Assembly: GCF_901709675.1 (NCBI RefSeq)
Contig: NC_051100.1
Coordinates: 2,480,001 to 2,544,000, forward strand
DNA length: 64,000 bases
Direction: 5' to 3'
DNA from: Syngnathus acus
Lineage: Eukaryota; Chordata; Actinopteri; Syngnathiformes; Syngnathidae
Part shown: in pieces, positions 33,642-47,278 of the stretch
Numbering within the stretch: position 1 is the first letter of the stretch
Layout of the letters: each line of letters begins with the position of its first letter
Made by a program: the position numbers and the translations under genes
The notes under the pieces: generated by a model
What the model was told of the DNA's origin: nothing
Databases searched by the model: none
The model's input: the letters and a program-made list of their open reading frames with translations, nothing else

Positions 33642-36600
33642 TCAGCTGAGGGCCTTATGTCGGCCCCCGCAGCAACCGCATGCCAAGCCCGCCCGGTGGC
33701 ACGTATTCAGCGGTGGATACAGGCAGAGGCACGGCGCCACCAGAGACAAGCCCAGCAGGGCCAGCCAGCGCGTGCCCAACCGGCCGCCCTCGCCCCCATC
33801 GCAGGAGCAGGGATCCGAGTAGTCCCCTTCGGGGTCGGACATGCAGTGGTAGAGCATGGTGTCCGCCAGCCACATGCAGCTGACCCGCCGGACGCATCCC
33901 CGCACGGGATCCGGAGCGTCCTGGCACCGGCCTCGCCTGTTCTCCGCCACCGAGAACGCCTCACCGCAGTGTTCGCAGTGGGCCCGCTCCAGACCGTCCT
34001 CCTTGTGGCCCTTCCCGCCGTTGGCGGACAAGGAAGAGCTGGGTAGGAAGGAGCGAGGCTGGCTGGAGACCACGGAAAAGCCCTGGCGGTAGGACCCGCC
34101 GTGGTGGCCCTTAACGGCAAAGGGTCCTAGGGCTGGATCGGAGTCCGAGGGCGAGAGGACAGGCGCTAGCGGGTACGTGTAGTCGTGCTTATGCGCCTCT
34201 GTCTTAGCAAAGTGGACGTAGGATTCTGTGTCGTCCATCTGGATGAACTTGTCGCGCATGGTGGCGTGGCGGTAGTCCTCGTAGCCCGTGAGCCAAGAGC
34301 GCTCTGACGGGCGCGCGTGGAGACGCTCGCTGACGCGGTCCCCCACCCGCTCCCAGCTGCGCTCGCGTGGGTTGATGCGCACAATTTCCTCATCCTCCTG
34401 AAAGGTGACATGGGGAATCCGGGACAGAGGCTGTGGAAAGAGAGAATAGTTTCAACTGGGACGTTGACAGGTTGTAAACTATTACCGGGGTCCTCAGTCT
34501 AACAAGTTCTTTAGTTTGTCTTGTCGAGGATGGAACATAAAACCCAACCTGGTCCAGCAGGTAGTGGTCCGATAGCCGGTATGAGTCGTGAAGGTTGTGG
34601 TGATATCCCAGCATGCACCTGTGCCTCTGCGGTAGAGGTGAGGACTCGAGCGGCGGCAGGCAGCTCTCCAGCTTCTGGGAGGAGGAGTTGGACGAGCTGT
34701 CGGTGGCGTTCTAGGAGGAGGACGACAAACAAACACAGGATGCGTCTGAGAGCTGCGTTGTCATTGGACGCGGCGAAAAAAAAAACCAAAAAAAAAAAAA
34801 ACTGCTCGGTCGCCAGGAGGCGGACGTCGAGATTTGACAAACAAAAACAGGAAGGCTCTACTCCGATTGGGGAAAAAACAGGAAAGTACGACTTTGTTTT
34901 TCAGTCCTTGGCTTCCTCATTTGGAAACGGGGGCAAACTTTTCAACGCATCTGCCTTGAAACGGAACCGTGAAAAAAGGCAGGTAGTCTTTTAATGGCTT
35001 TAGGACGATTACGGATGTGGTTACCATGGCGATGGAGTCAAAACGTTTTTGCGAATAGTCCCTTAAAGTTTTCGATAGCGCTTGACCTCAATTGAGTCGA
35101 ACCTCACTCTTTCGCTAAATTAGCAGACTTACAAGATGTTCAACCACAAGCACTTTATCAGTCTTGTTTTTGTTGTTTGAGTTGTCACATGAGCAAAAGA
35201 TATTAGCGTCAAAGTCAGTGTATAGCTTTGAAAATTTAATGCGTTCAACATCTCTGTCAGTAATGGTTAGTATCTGTCTATTAGCAGGACATCCAATTTG
35301 GGGTCAAATCTCTTTAAAAAGGCTAAAAGCTCATTTAGTTGAGAAAAGGCTTTGGCTGGGATTAGCCCGTTCCGACATTTCCAGCAGCTCTCCGGGGAAT
35401 TGTTCTCAACGGGAATTCCCAATGGAAGGTTGCCGAGAAAGCCATTATGGAGCCTCAAGTCAGTAAAAAAAAAAAATAACCTGCTTCTTAAAAATATTAT
35501 AGACACGATTCCAGGAGTCCTGAGTGTTGACGGGTTTGGATGTTCAATCCACTTTGCTTGTTCATGTCACCCGTATCCTGACCGCCTTCCTGCCTTTCTG
35601 CCAAAAGACCGTCAGGGCGCCGTTCCAAGTCAAATCTTGGCCAGGCACCACACACGTCTGGCCACGCAGTTTGCGGGCAGATCGATTTCAGGTCAGCCTA
35701 GGCAGTCGTAGGGAGGGGGGGGGGGGGTATCCATGTCCCAGCTGACAGGCACGTGTTTGGGGATGCGGTCTTTTGTGATGAGAAATAAACTATCAGGATG
35801 TGTTGGTGTGGGATTTTGGAGATCTAAGAATTTGATACAGAAACACTGTCCAGATTTGGTAAACATACGAGCCATGTTTTTCCTGGTTCGATATGGTTTA
35901 GCTTGAAGTTTTCCGGGATCTTCTCCAGAAAATGTGTAGACTACTACAAAACATGATGAAAAAAAAAATTGTGAAGCAGTGTATCAAACCAACCACCATA
36001 GCCTATCGATGCTATTCATTAGCCTATTTATTGCGTTGGGTTAGCGTCATGTGTTAGCGGAAGGCAAAGTTGTGGTTCTTAAATACATGTTTTATATTTA
36101 GTGTGATGATGATAGTGTATTATATAGCTTGAAGAATTGTTTGCTCGCCACCAAATTACTCAAATAAAAAAAAACATTTGGTCTCACTGTACTAGCGGGG
36201 CTTACTAGCTTAAAAGCGACATCCATTTAAAACAATGTTTCTCGCATGACCCATCTGTTTTAGCCATGGTGTCATTTTCACCCCTCGGAAGTTATTCCTA
36301 AGAATGATCACACGGACAAACTGTTCACCTCCAGCGCTTTGATCCCGTCCATCTGGCACATAGCGAGGCCTGAACTCTATGAATTATTTGCCAGATTTAT
36401 ATGACCCAGAAATGCGTTTGTGTGTGCGGTGAAGCTATACCCGTTATATCCTGGACGCGTTCCTGAGCAGCGCTCCCCACATGGACACTGCCATACTGAG
36501 AATTCCAAACGCCCCCCCTTTCCACCCTGCCCCCTCTTCTTTGCTTTCTTACAAAGCTCTTGCGGAGCAGCCGGCCAAAAATAACAAAACATACCGCCTG

Positions 36601-39124
36601 TACTCTGGCCTGCTAGGCTGCGACTAATTCAAAACAGGATCGGATCGCTAGCGGACTCTGTGAGCGAGTTTGAAAGTTTCTTCGATATGTCTTTTCTCTC
36701 ATTTCAAATTCTGGCTACTTCCAAGTTAATTTTCGAGGCTTTTTTGTTGTCCTCCTGGGATGAACCTAGAATTTACACCCAATTTTCTCCGTCGCGTCTA
36801 CTCCCACTGTTCCGAGACAGGGGAGACCTTCTGAAAGGGAGGTGGAGGACGATGAGGAATCATTTGTCCCGCCCCCTTCCCACCGTCCCCCGATGACTGT
36901 AAATCTGCTGGCGCATTTCGTGCCGTCCACGACTGCGCGCTTGGCGAGCCCTACCGGCCGCCGCACCGCCAGATCATTAACAGAAGCTAAAAGGAACAGC
37001 AGATATGGCAACAACATTGAAAATATCACATTACAGCGTTCCCTTAGTTTATCGCGATTCAGTTTTCGGCTTCAGCTTTTATGTGTTTTTACAGTTATTA
37101 GGCACACCCCCACTTCCAAATATCTGCTACAATTGTTCAAAGTATTGATGTTGCAAGGGAATCTCTTTGCCTATAGTTCCCAGTGTTGTGGAGTCCCGTG
37201 ACAGCTTTGTCCAAGCCTCTTTTGGTGTTTGTGTGCATCTCCGCGGTGGCGGTACACTCCCAGCAGAGCACCTATTAGTCTTGGCCGTAGCAGACAGCCA
37301 GAGTCCAAAAGATGAACCCACGAGGCACTTCCTCTCGTAAATCAGCCGCCCGGCTCTAAGCTGGGAAACAGCTGCGAGCCGCTAGTTTGCACGCTGTTGC
37401 TCTCTTTTTAAGTTGCTCGAGTGGGTGGAGGGAGAGTTGGGGGGGGGCAAGAAGTAACCTTCTGACCCTGCCTGCTGCTCTCAGTGTCGTATTACAGGGA
37501 GGTGGGGGGGGGGGGGGGACCCTCTCAAGCAGACAAACTTTTTTTTTTTTTTTTTTTTAAACTGCAAACAGCTCTAGTGTTGTCTGAGTTGAGCGAAAAG
37601 AAAACACTCTTACGGTGAAGACGTCGTCGTCGCCCAGCTCGCCCTCGTTCTGGAGTGCTGTTGAGGAGGTTGTGGAACCTACGGGACAAAGAAAAAAAAA
37701 AAAAAACTCATTTTTTGTTGCAGGCCAAATTGACTTTGTAAGAAACCTGCAGTTGACACACTTTATTTGCTTTTGTGAATGAAAACCCCCCCGGGCCTTG
37801 AGTTTGACACCAGTGTTTAAGGTCGTTTACTGCTTCCTCTACAGTGTCAATTTGCAAACCTTATTCCTGTAAAGTTCATTTGGAAGCAACACTATGACTT
37901 GGTTTTGTGTATTGGGAACAAAAAAGGGCCTTTCCCTAAAAGTTCCCACAAAGTTTCTGGTTGGCTAAAATGTCAATAAAGCCCAGTAGTAAACACTTCT
38001 TAGTCAAGAATAGAAAACAATCAAATGAGAAATAGTAAGCACGGCAGTTATTGAGCGTGCCTGTTTTGTGTGGTGTGATTGAATGCTAAATGTTGTTAGC
38101 AAGGCGCTACGTACCTTCGGCCAGGTCTTCGATGGCTTTGCGCACTCCCCTGTCGAAAGCCCTGGCATCGGCCGGACTCTGGAAGGAAAGGCCGCACCTT
38201 CGGTCCTCCACCTTCCAGTGGTGAAAGGTGGGCGTGGCGATGGTGTACACCAAGTCCTTCCTCAACGGGCAGTCCATGATCACCTGACAACCCAAAGGAC
38301 ATCAGTCAGGATGAGGCTTGCAGGAATTTCAAAAAGATGAAAACTTTCCATCGAAAGTTAGCTCTTGGATACATCATGGCCGCCTTCACCTGTTTGTCCC
38401 GTAGCCGCTCGCCCCGGATGAGAAACTGGGAGCTGCCAGAGGGCGGTAGCTGGGGCAGCTCGGGCGGCCGGAGCCGGCACACCCCCACCCGACTAAGGGC
38501 GCCCCCATCCTGGGCCAGCCAGCCTCCGCTCGAGTCGTCCCGCGTCATCACCACCGCTTTCACACGCACGATGTAGCTGTCACTGCAACATGACAATAAG
38601 AACCACGCTTAGACACTCGGCCCGATTGCGCAACCTTTACACGGTAGTTCACTGGATCATCTATTCCCGGCATTGAGTTTGCTTTCCACACATCGGCAGA
38701 ATGTTTGAGGGCGTCTGCAGTCACGACTTTGCCTCGTCCCGGCTCTAACGACGTGGGAGGTGTTGTACGCACACGCGCACGACCAGGCGGGCCTACATAA
38801 GTAACCGTATTTTATAAACTTAAACCTGGGCTCCTAATTGGTGGCATTTCCATCCTAAACTCTCATCTACTCGCACCTGCGCGATAATTTTATACGGGAT
38901 TTTTTTTCTTGGGGGGTAAAAATAGAACGTCAATCTGCCGGCGATTCCACACGAAATGGAGGAAGAAGAAAAAAATACGCAGACGGAAGTCCCTGCGACA
39001 GTTTAGTCTACCGAGTTCACCAGTACAGAACAAAAGAGTCGTCATGTTCCAACATGATGGTCGCCACCCTCCATGGGGACACAATGACCTCCGTGCACTG
39101 ATCTGACAACAACAGGAAGGAGTC

Positions 39125-39160
<36 letters not shown>

Positions 39161-42100
39161 TTTTAAAAATGAACATGCAAAGGGTGTGTGGACTCCACTG
39201 TTTGTCTGTCGTCACACCGTCAGCCAGCTTGTCATTCAGTCTCTTTTATGAATGTGCGTGGGTGGGAGGGAGGGAGCTGCTCTACTGGTTTCGCCACCTG
39301 TGCTCTGTGTGTGTCCATAGATGCGTCAAATCCGCGGCACTGTCTGTAAGCTAATTATATAACAGCACCTCTCTCTCTCTCTCCTGCACCTCCCTTTCCC
39401 CCTCTTCATCTCTCACTTGCTCGCCCACACACACATCTGTATTTCCATTCTCGTCCATTGACATATACAGTAGCGTTCCCCCGGCTCCTGAAACCTTAAC
39501 TGAGACAGTCTTCAGTCATAACGACGGCTCGTATAAATAACTCTGGGATGGGCAACAAGTTGTCCGACAGACGTTCCCCTCTCACTTTTTTGTCAGATTC
39601 TCTGTTTGTTGCGTTTAGTTTAGTCAGCTAACAGTTGTAGAAATGAGGGACATCGTAAAACTTGGCCATTACAAAGACAATAGCGCTTAGATTTGATCAC
39701 CATCACGAGCTGACTCTTGGTGCACTTGAAAACACATGTGCGACAGGTCGGGCCACCCACGAGCAGCACTAACAGCAAAAAAAGAAAAATCCAGACCTTT
39801 TTTTATAAGCACACATGGTTCAAAATACACAATGGCGGCTATCAACGCTCTCAGTGATGTGAATATGTCACATTTCGGTCTCGTCTTGTGACCCGTGTTT
39901 AAAGCCCCCGTCTGCTGACAGGCCCTGTAATCTGTGGTGGGAACACACAAGGAAGAGCCACAAGCGCTACTTTGATACACACGGCGGCGGAGGCGGCCGC
40001 AGCGTGTTCTAGACCAACGGACAAGGATGCACGCAAAAACATTTGCAAGGGTTGGGAACCTCATTCAGACAAAAATGACCAGCTTGAGCTTTTTTTTTTT
40101 TTGCGTCAAATTCTAAATTGTAGTCATATGAATTTTTATGTCACTATTTTTTTTGCCAAATGTTGTAACTCTTGCCACTCATTGGCAACTGCGCTGATAA
40201 AGGGCAATTCATCAATCACCTCTTCTAATTTAATCAGCCGATCCGTCGTCAGGTTGAAGGTCCGCTGGCGTGGTTAGCCTCCACTTCTTAGTTTGGCTCA
40301 TTTGTTTGTGCTAATATTAGAAAAATATGACCCCAAAAATGTCATTCAGTAATGGCAATTGTTCTAAGCAACTTAAAAAAAAAAAAAAACACTCGACTGG
40401 GCTTCACCATTATGTACCAATTCAGAAAAAAAAGAAAAAATAATTCAATAGTACCCAATTGGCTTCTCTTGGCAGTCACATCAGTGAATACGTGTGTAAT
40501 TAATTTTATTAGCCTAATGACATAATTGCCCATCATTTTTAATTTACTGTTACCAAATCAACACATAAATACACACCATGCTTGGTGAAAATTGTTTCAG
40601 AAAATGTACGACTTATAGGCAACTTGGCCCTATCTAGACTCCAGATAGAATCGGAATAAAATCTCGATTCCAGATGCATCGGAGGATGTGATTTATGCGT
40701 AACAATGCGAGTCACCTAACCGGGACTGCCGGTCGTCATGTGCGGCATCCGACTCATGCATGACTGTTTGCGATCGTAAAAAAAAAAGGGCTCGTGCTGT
40801 GTGATAAGGGCGGCGACACTTCCTCTGAATAGAGCTGACAAAGGCCACTCCTTGGTCTAATCAACACAAGCACGCATACGCGTAAAGGCTACGCTGCTTA
40901 TGCCGCACACACCTCAAGTCCACGCCAGCAGGAAGTGGCGGTGACTTTTTGATGCGCCCGTATTGTTTCAGGCCAAATCTGTAACGCCGAGGCACACGTA
41001 GGCTTTCTTCACATATTTGATATTCAAATTCCAAATTTGGAATTTTGAATAAGTTTGGCTTTTCGAAAGATCAAATTAAATCGCAATTAAAACATTTTAA
41101 AATCACAATTAACTTTTGACAGTTGACTATGTTGATGCGCACAGCGTTTGATTTTTTTTTTCTTAAAAAAATAACATTAAAAATTGCTAATATTCAGTGG
41201 GGATCAAACTTTACCAATGCTGCTCCCCATTAGCTACACCATGCGCAGGTCTTGGGAAAAAAAATCAAATTTCCAGTCCAGTTTAATTTGCTAATTATGT
41301 AAACGCCTTTAATTTATCTTAACAATCTGAAGCATAATGCAAACCATGACATCTGACAGCCGGAGGGTGAGCCGCGCCGAAAGTTTCCAGGTCAGCGAGT
41401 GGCTCCAAGGTTTTGCTGACATGTTCTGTGCACTCCAAAATCAGTTAGGATTTTCATGAAAATGTTTTGACAGCGATCGTCAAAGACACCTCCAAAAATG
41501 GCTACTAAAGAATCTGCGTGAACTCGTCACGTATACTTTGCGAGGCGGCGACTTTGAAAAGTTCCACATGTTGAGAAGAAATAGAAATGGAATGAAAAGC
41601 TGCCCTATCCCCTCCGCAAACGAAAAAAGAGAGCGAGGTGAAGCGAGTTCATTCCCAACTATTGACACTGATGTCTCCCGGGGGGGGATGTCGCGATCGG
41701 CTTCTTGCCAATCCGACACCCTTATATGGAACACTCACTCGCGTGTCCAAGCGGAGAGGTTGCCCAGCCAAGTCATTCAGGCGGACGCCTTTGGAGTCGA
41801 CATAAATTCAACAAAAAGACGATTATTTAAGAGAGGAAAAAAAAAGATGGGACTATATTAAAATAAATACGCCCTTTGTTCTTAAAACAGGACTTCCTTT
41901 TTGTAACGATACGGATTTTGTTAAAAAATAACTTTACGGAGAAATGTTACATTTATGTGATAACGTGACACAATCCTATCCGAGATTTGAATTGGCCCAA
42001 AGCTAATTGGGTGATTCTCACCTGCTTTTCTATTTTGAATCTTTTACCAATTATTTTACAGACTCAAAAGCTTCCGGATCTTGTTTTGAAAAGCGCTGCC

Positions 42101-44885
42101 ATTGGGTCAAAGTGTGGTGAATAATGCAAACTGGAAGTGGTAGTTCTTAGCGTGTGTCGTGTTAGCGCTACATCTGATCCGTTGAAATCAAGGTGGAAAA
42201 TAAGCTGATTGCTTCTAAACCTCTTACAAGGTCAAGCAAAACTCCCCATAATGCTTCATATCCTCTTAGACTTGAGCGGCTAATACTTTCAGTCCAACAA
42301 CATTGTATTTAGATGGAAATGAATCAAAAGCCTATTTTTCTCACGCTTTGCAAGACTGTTGTATCTTAAACCCTCCTTGTGTTTGATAACTTGTCAACTC
42401 TGTTTACATAAACACTCGGATGTTGCGGTTTTCGCTCGTGGCGACGCTTATGGACCTAAAACTCCGCCGGCCGATATTCAATGTGATTTCCGGCTGAGTT
42501 ATCACCGCTTCAATCACCCTGGAGTCATTTTGTATTTCAGATTTGCTGGGAAAAGCGCCACATCAAAAACGACATTATTTGTCGCGTCTTTGAAGAGAAT
42601 TCCAAACGAGGGGATTTTCGGGCCTGGAAATGCAAAGCACATGATACGTGTAGATTGCGGTGGCGCTAACCACGTTTATTCACATCAATCATCACCCTAA
42701 TAAAACGGCAAAGCAAGGGGCTGAGCTTGTAAGGGTCAAAGTTGACATGGACTCTGGCTATTATTAAAATCCCTCGGTCATTCCGTCAGCTGATAAGCAA
42801 AGATGAATTATTGTTTTAATGAAAAAGGACAAACAATCGGACTCTGTTGTTTGCTCTCGAGATATAAACAGCTCAGGCTATTATATAAAAGCTGTGATGA
42901 GTACAACACAGGAAACACTGTTACCATGGATCTGTTCCACATGATAGTGTGTGTGTGCGTGCATACTTGGCTGGGGGGGGGAGACCACGGTTTATTAAGT
43001 TCATAGAATTGATTGGAATGCGCTACCGACATGGTATTTTAATCACACACCGTGTATTTCCAACAATGCATGTTTAAAGGCGGGCCTCCCTTGGGTTACT
43101 TTCAAGGTGGAAGTATTCTTATAACCCTTGATCCTTAAATCCACCGTTCTCGTGTCTTGATTGCATTTGAGCCATTAAAAACATTTTGGGGGGAAATCTG
43201 CATCGAAGATTTGGAAATTGTGTACCCGCGATCACTATAAAAAAGTGCTCAGAATTTGAAGTCACATTCTACGGACAACAACGCTCTCTGTTGTGTGTAT
43301 CTCCATATAGTTATGTTATATTTTAGGAAATTCCTCAAAGATGACGCCCGTGTAAGTAAACGTAGGTATGTCGGAGGTAATAAATGACCAAACAAGGCTA
43401 CTCGAGTGCACTTAGCAAAGGCTGTTGGCACAAATTTAGTGTGTTATTCTTGACTGTTATTACCGGTCGACCGCCATGAAATTCCACACCAAACAGGGGA
43501 TAGTCTCGATATCAAATGCTGACAAATATAAACATGAGGAACAGAACAATCTTAGCAAGGCGTTTGAGGGGGGGGCGGTCAATATGTAGACCTTCTAACT
43601 CGAGCGTCTGCTACGTGATGAGTGCTTTTTTGTTTGGAGTGGATCGCCTTTCCGTGGGATGCCAGACTGACCTCGGATGAATGTCAATGGGCATCTTGCC
43701 CACAAATTGCAATTAAAAAATATGCTATAGTCCGTCATCATCATTTCGTAATTGTCTTTCGTGCTGTGAAATGTAAGCGTCGGCATGTATTTTGAAAGTT
43801 GCTAATCTGCCCTTATTATAGCTATTGTGATGTGTATATATATCGCGCATGAGCTATAATAGACAGGGTTGTGCTGAATTGTGCAATTTAGCTCGTAGCT
43901 ATAGCGCTGAAGTGACCTTCCAAAGAGCCGAGGCTCTGTCACTGTTGCTCCCGTGGAGCCGAGTGCGGCCGGCGGGCATGAATGGGGGAGACAGCTCCGG
44001 AAAGTTTCGAGGGCTTTTATGAATGACGCCGGCGTCACGCTACCGCAGCGCAAACATCCCTCTCGGATGCCCTTCGGGCCCCTTCCAACACCCCTCCCCT
44101 CCCTCTCCAAATGCAAGTTCCCACCGAAACATACTCTAATCGACATCGCAGAGCCAAAATGGCGAACCAGCATAACAAACGTCTCCATGTTGGATCGATG
44201 GAGAAGCCTCGTGGGTGCTCACGGAAGCGAGGCGATTATGACGCTATTTTAACCAACATTAACGTGATACATGTGGGATTTGCGAGGAAAACGTCACGGT
44301 TTCAAACCGTTTTTTTTTTTTATGAATGGGGGTATGCAAATGAGCTGCGATTGAAAAAGACATGGCGGATGAGGCGTATCGGATATCTCATATCCTGTGA
44401 GACTTCCCCTTTCGGTTAGAGGCACCACACACACGCACACACGGAGCTAAAAAAACAAATATTATAACAACACACGCGCCGATATGATCACTTTGTGGCC
44501 TTGTCTCGTTTTTGTTTAATTTGACGTGGTGAGAGCTCCAAGCTCTCTCAGCCGGGGGAAGTGTTTGTAAAACGGGGGGCTGCTGGCAGACGATCCGTTC
44601 ACAAAATGTTTCCGATCCACCCACGCTTCGACTCCTCCACCACCACCACCACCTCGTTTTTCTCCAAACACAAGGTGGCCCTTCAATCTCGCCACCCAGC
44701 AACTCATATTGCGTTCTGTTATCTTGAATAATCTTAAACAGAAGGTATTTTAAAAAAGTAGCCGAGACCAAGTTAAGCACGAGAGGGGGGGTGCAGTGGG
44801 AGAGCGCAAAGGGGGGTAAAATGTAGGGGTGGTGGGGGTTTTATATGGCTACTTACTCGTTTGGGTGTGTTTCTTCTTCTATCAT
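33642..44885 (-). CDS. spred2: Sprouty-related EVH1 domain protein 2
   Basis: Spred2 is a membrane-associated inhibitor of Ras-Raf-ERK signalling that recruits neurofibromin. Exons in transcript order: 44885-44857, 38582-38390, 38283-38115, 37678-37614, 34710-34549, 34430-33642 (TGA), 468 aa. The start [10 protein letters not shown] matches human MTEETHPDD. The EVH1 domain spans about 11-130 ([40 protein letters not shown]). [10 protein letters not shown] and [10 protein letters not shown] follow. The KIT-binding region is at about 207-265 ([18 protein letters not shown]), and the cysteine-rich Sprouty domain fills the C-terminus ([22 protein letters not shown]). Human SPRED2 is 418 aa; extra length comes from a 20-residue insertion (34293-34352), a longer EVH1 loop and a longer linker. 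Intron 1 is 6.3 kb. SPRED2 rather than SPRED1/3 follows from the exon 4-5 sequence and actr2 adjacency. Confidence 0.95.
34711..37613 (-). other. spred2 intron
   Basis: A 2.9-kb intron with G runs (about 35716-35728 and 37504-37519 on the plus strand) and a long T tract at about 37540-37558. No hidden exon was recognised. Confidence 0.55.
38583..44856 (-). other. spred2 first intron
   Basis: A 6.3-kb intron with (TG)n at 39127-39159, a near-perfect palindrome at 41022-41050 and several A or T runs. ORFs of up to about 130 codons have no domain and no splice support. Such first introns often hold enhancers, but nothing specific can be assigned. Confidence 0.5.
39127..39159 (+). repeat. (TG)n microsatellite
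   Basis: About 16 uninterrupted TG units in spred2 intron 1. Confidence 0.95.
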
Positions 44886-45540
44886 GTTTCCTCGCTTCAC
44901 CTTAGGTCACGTAGCGCGGCGGATGCGTTCTCCCTCGTCCTCGTCATCGCGTTGATCCCCGCTACAAATCCACATTTACCACCAAAATATCCTCCTGGAA
45001 ATCTTTGGTGTGCAGTGCGAACCCACCCCCCTTCTCCCTCTTCACCTCCCTGCTCTTATTCCTCGTCAGCCAGCTGCTTTTCGATTGCAAATGTCGAGCC
45101 CCTCTCCTCCGATATCCTCCAACTTTTCAGCGAGCCAGCAGGTACTGTTAGTCCGACGAAAGCCTTCCCTCCCCCCGCCTTGCAGGAGAATATGGACTCG
45201 CCCTCAGGTGCTGGCTGGTTGTCGTTTTTTTTGCCCTCCCCCCCCGAAAAAATGTCCTCCGCACGACGGTGGTTGTTGTTATTACAATGTAAAAATCGCG
45301 TTGTAGTCGCCGTGGGGTGGCCCCGCTAGAGCCCCATCTCTCGCGCTGCTACTCCATGTTGGTTTGCAAGGCAGCCAGGCAAGCAGGCAGGCAGCCCGAG
45401 TCGCTCCAGCGATGCCGGGGGAGGAGGAGGAGGAGGAGGAGGAGGGGGGGAAGCTGGGCGGAAGTTGTGACGTAGGTCTCCAGTTTGGTGCTGGGGCTGC
45501 AAGCCACATGCCCCACACCCCCAATAAATAGCACCCCGAC
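44886..45540 (-). promoter_or_regulatory. spred2 5' UTR and promoter region
   Basis: The block upstream of the spred2 ATG is C/T-rich on the plus strand, has CpG patches and includes a (GGA)n run at about 45420-45447, which is a pyrimidine tract on the transcribed orientation. No TATA box was confirmed and the start site is unknown. A non-coding upstream exon further right is possible. Confidence 0.4.
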
Positions 45541-46464
45541 TTAGCTCCTCATAACCACTACATGATTTCTAACTCATTGCGCATAAAATAGCATGCAGTA
45601 GTTTTGTCCTCTGATCAACTTGCATAGTACTTGTACTGAGAAAAAGAAAGAAAGAAGAAAATCACTGGACACATGTTCATCAAAACAATATGGTCCTATA
45701 GTTTGTGGCCTGAGTCTCAAATCCAAATCTCAACCACGGTTGACTACAAGTATACCTCACTCTAGTTTTATGTGCTTTCTACACATTTTATTGTCATCTG
45801 CAAAAAACAACAACTAACAAGCCTGGTTTCACAAATAGTAAAAGTAAAAAGAACAAATGAATGTTTTCAAGTACAGTAACAGTACAGTAACTACAGCAAG
45901 GTAATAAAATACAGCATTTGTACTTTGGTATATGCATGTGTGTGTGTATTTGCATGGAAATGTCAGTGTGTGCGTCTTACTGTAATAGAAATTTATAGAC
46001 TATATTCATTTGCATTTTTTTCTTACCATTTTTTCCACAAAAAGATCAATAAAATGCTTCTGCATAATTGTATTAAAAAAAAGAAAGAAATATGATACAT
46101 GCCTAGCATTGGATTTTTTTTTTTAATACAGTACGCAATTTTATACAGATTTAGACCTGCGGAATCTAAAGTCGAACTTTTCATGCCTTGTCGGTTAATC
46201 TCACCTCTCAGTGTGAACTAACATGCAGTTCCAAACTCCACATGCATGATTTACTCAAAAGCCCGATTAATTTTACTGAGACAATCGTTCTGGGTTGATC
46301 TTTTCCCACACCTATTGATCCGCTTAAAGTGTGAGCAAGTCAGATGATTGAGCGCTTCTGTTTACAACACCACTAAACACTAGACTGCATTGTTTGTTTT
46401 TATAAAGAGAGGATCACGTATGAACTAATCCCCCAGACAGGATCTTATAAAGCGCGATGTAGTA

Positions 46465-46481
46465 CCGCCCTCTGCTGGTCA
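46465..46481 (-). promoter_or_regulatory. CTCF-like motif, minus orientation
   Basis: CCGCCCTCTGCTGGTCA is the reverse complement of TGACCAGCAGAGGGCGG, a close match to the CTCF core. Confidence 0.5.
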
Positions 46482-46772
46482 TTGCTGCCTTTGTCGTACC
46501 ATGACTTCGAAGATTAATTTACATTTCAATCTCATAGCATCGATCTCCTTTTGAATAAATAGAAATGTCATCCATCTTTTCCAGTCTTTCCCTATTTTTG
46601 TAATGTATTTTTAATAAGAAAAGGAGCACTCTACACTCTGTGGTATTGCACCATTAACATATAGCTATAATTAAAATTAAATAGGATACAGTATTTACAA
46701 GTTTGTGCATAATGATGTTTAATGCTAATGCTGTTTTAATGCCCACTTCGTTGTGTTCCACTTGTGCCTTGG

Positions 46773-46788
46773 TCACCAGGGGGCAGTG
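46773..46788 (+). promoter_or_regulatory. CTCF-like motif, plus orientation
   Basis: TCACCAGGGGGCAGTG matches the CTCF core (CCASYAGRKGGCAS) except at the first base. It points away from the minus-strand motif 300 bp to the left. Confidence 0.5.
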
Positions 46789-47254
46789 TAATACAAGTTT
46801 ACATCATACAAAAACATTATCCACAAGTGATTCAGTAATCTTCAGTTGATATTAGTTGTTTTTCTCTGAGTATTAAAAAGTCGTCTGTCTACATGTGTTG
46901 ATGCACACTTTGCGTTATTTAATTAAAGGGTTATTACTGCATAATTGCTAATTTTGTGAGCATGTCTATGGTGTTTTGCATTGTGTGTTAGCAGTACGCT
47001 AGCAACGTTTTGAACATCAATTCGATTTTACCGCGTTCATTAGCAAAAATATATATTTTTTCAATGTTAAAAAAACATTTATTTACAAATGAGTTCCATT
47101 TGTATTCTTTTCACATGGCCAATGACTGACTACTAGATGTGGACCTATACTGGCACCGTGTGGCTCAAATGGGAAAAGTTCTTGCTCTCGTATACGTGCT
47201 AAATTTAAGATGGAAAAAAGTTCTTCAGACTAAGAAATTTCAAGTCCTTGACTT

Positions 47255-47278
47255 TTATTTATTATTATTATTATTATT
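47255..47278 (+). repeat. (TTA)n simple repeat
   Basis: Seven or so TTA/ATT units; it produces a run of tyrosines in one frame, which is not evidence of coding. Confidence 0.85.

Noticed and set aside
33655-34411. Several long ORFs on both strands over the last spred2 exon
   Set aside because: They are shadows of the GC-rich Sprouty-domain exon in other frames.
34521-34994. 157-codon plus-strand ORF
   Set aside because: Antisense of a spred2 exon continuing into a poly-A stretch of the intron.
42359-42700. 113-codon ORF in spred2 intron 1
   Set aside because: No family resemblance and no convincing splice sites.
44829-45329. 166-codon plus-strand ORF, proline/serine-rich
   Set aside because: It is antisense to the spred2 first exon and promoter; composition reflects the pyrimidine-rich sequence.
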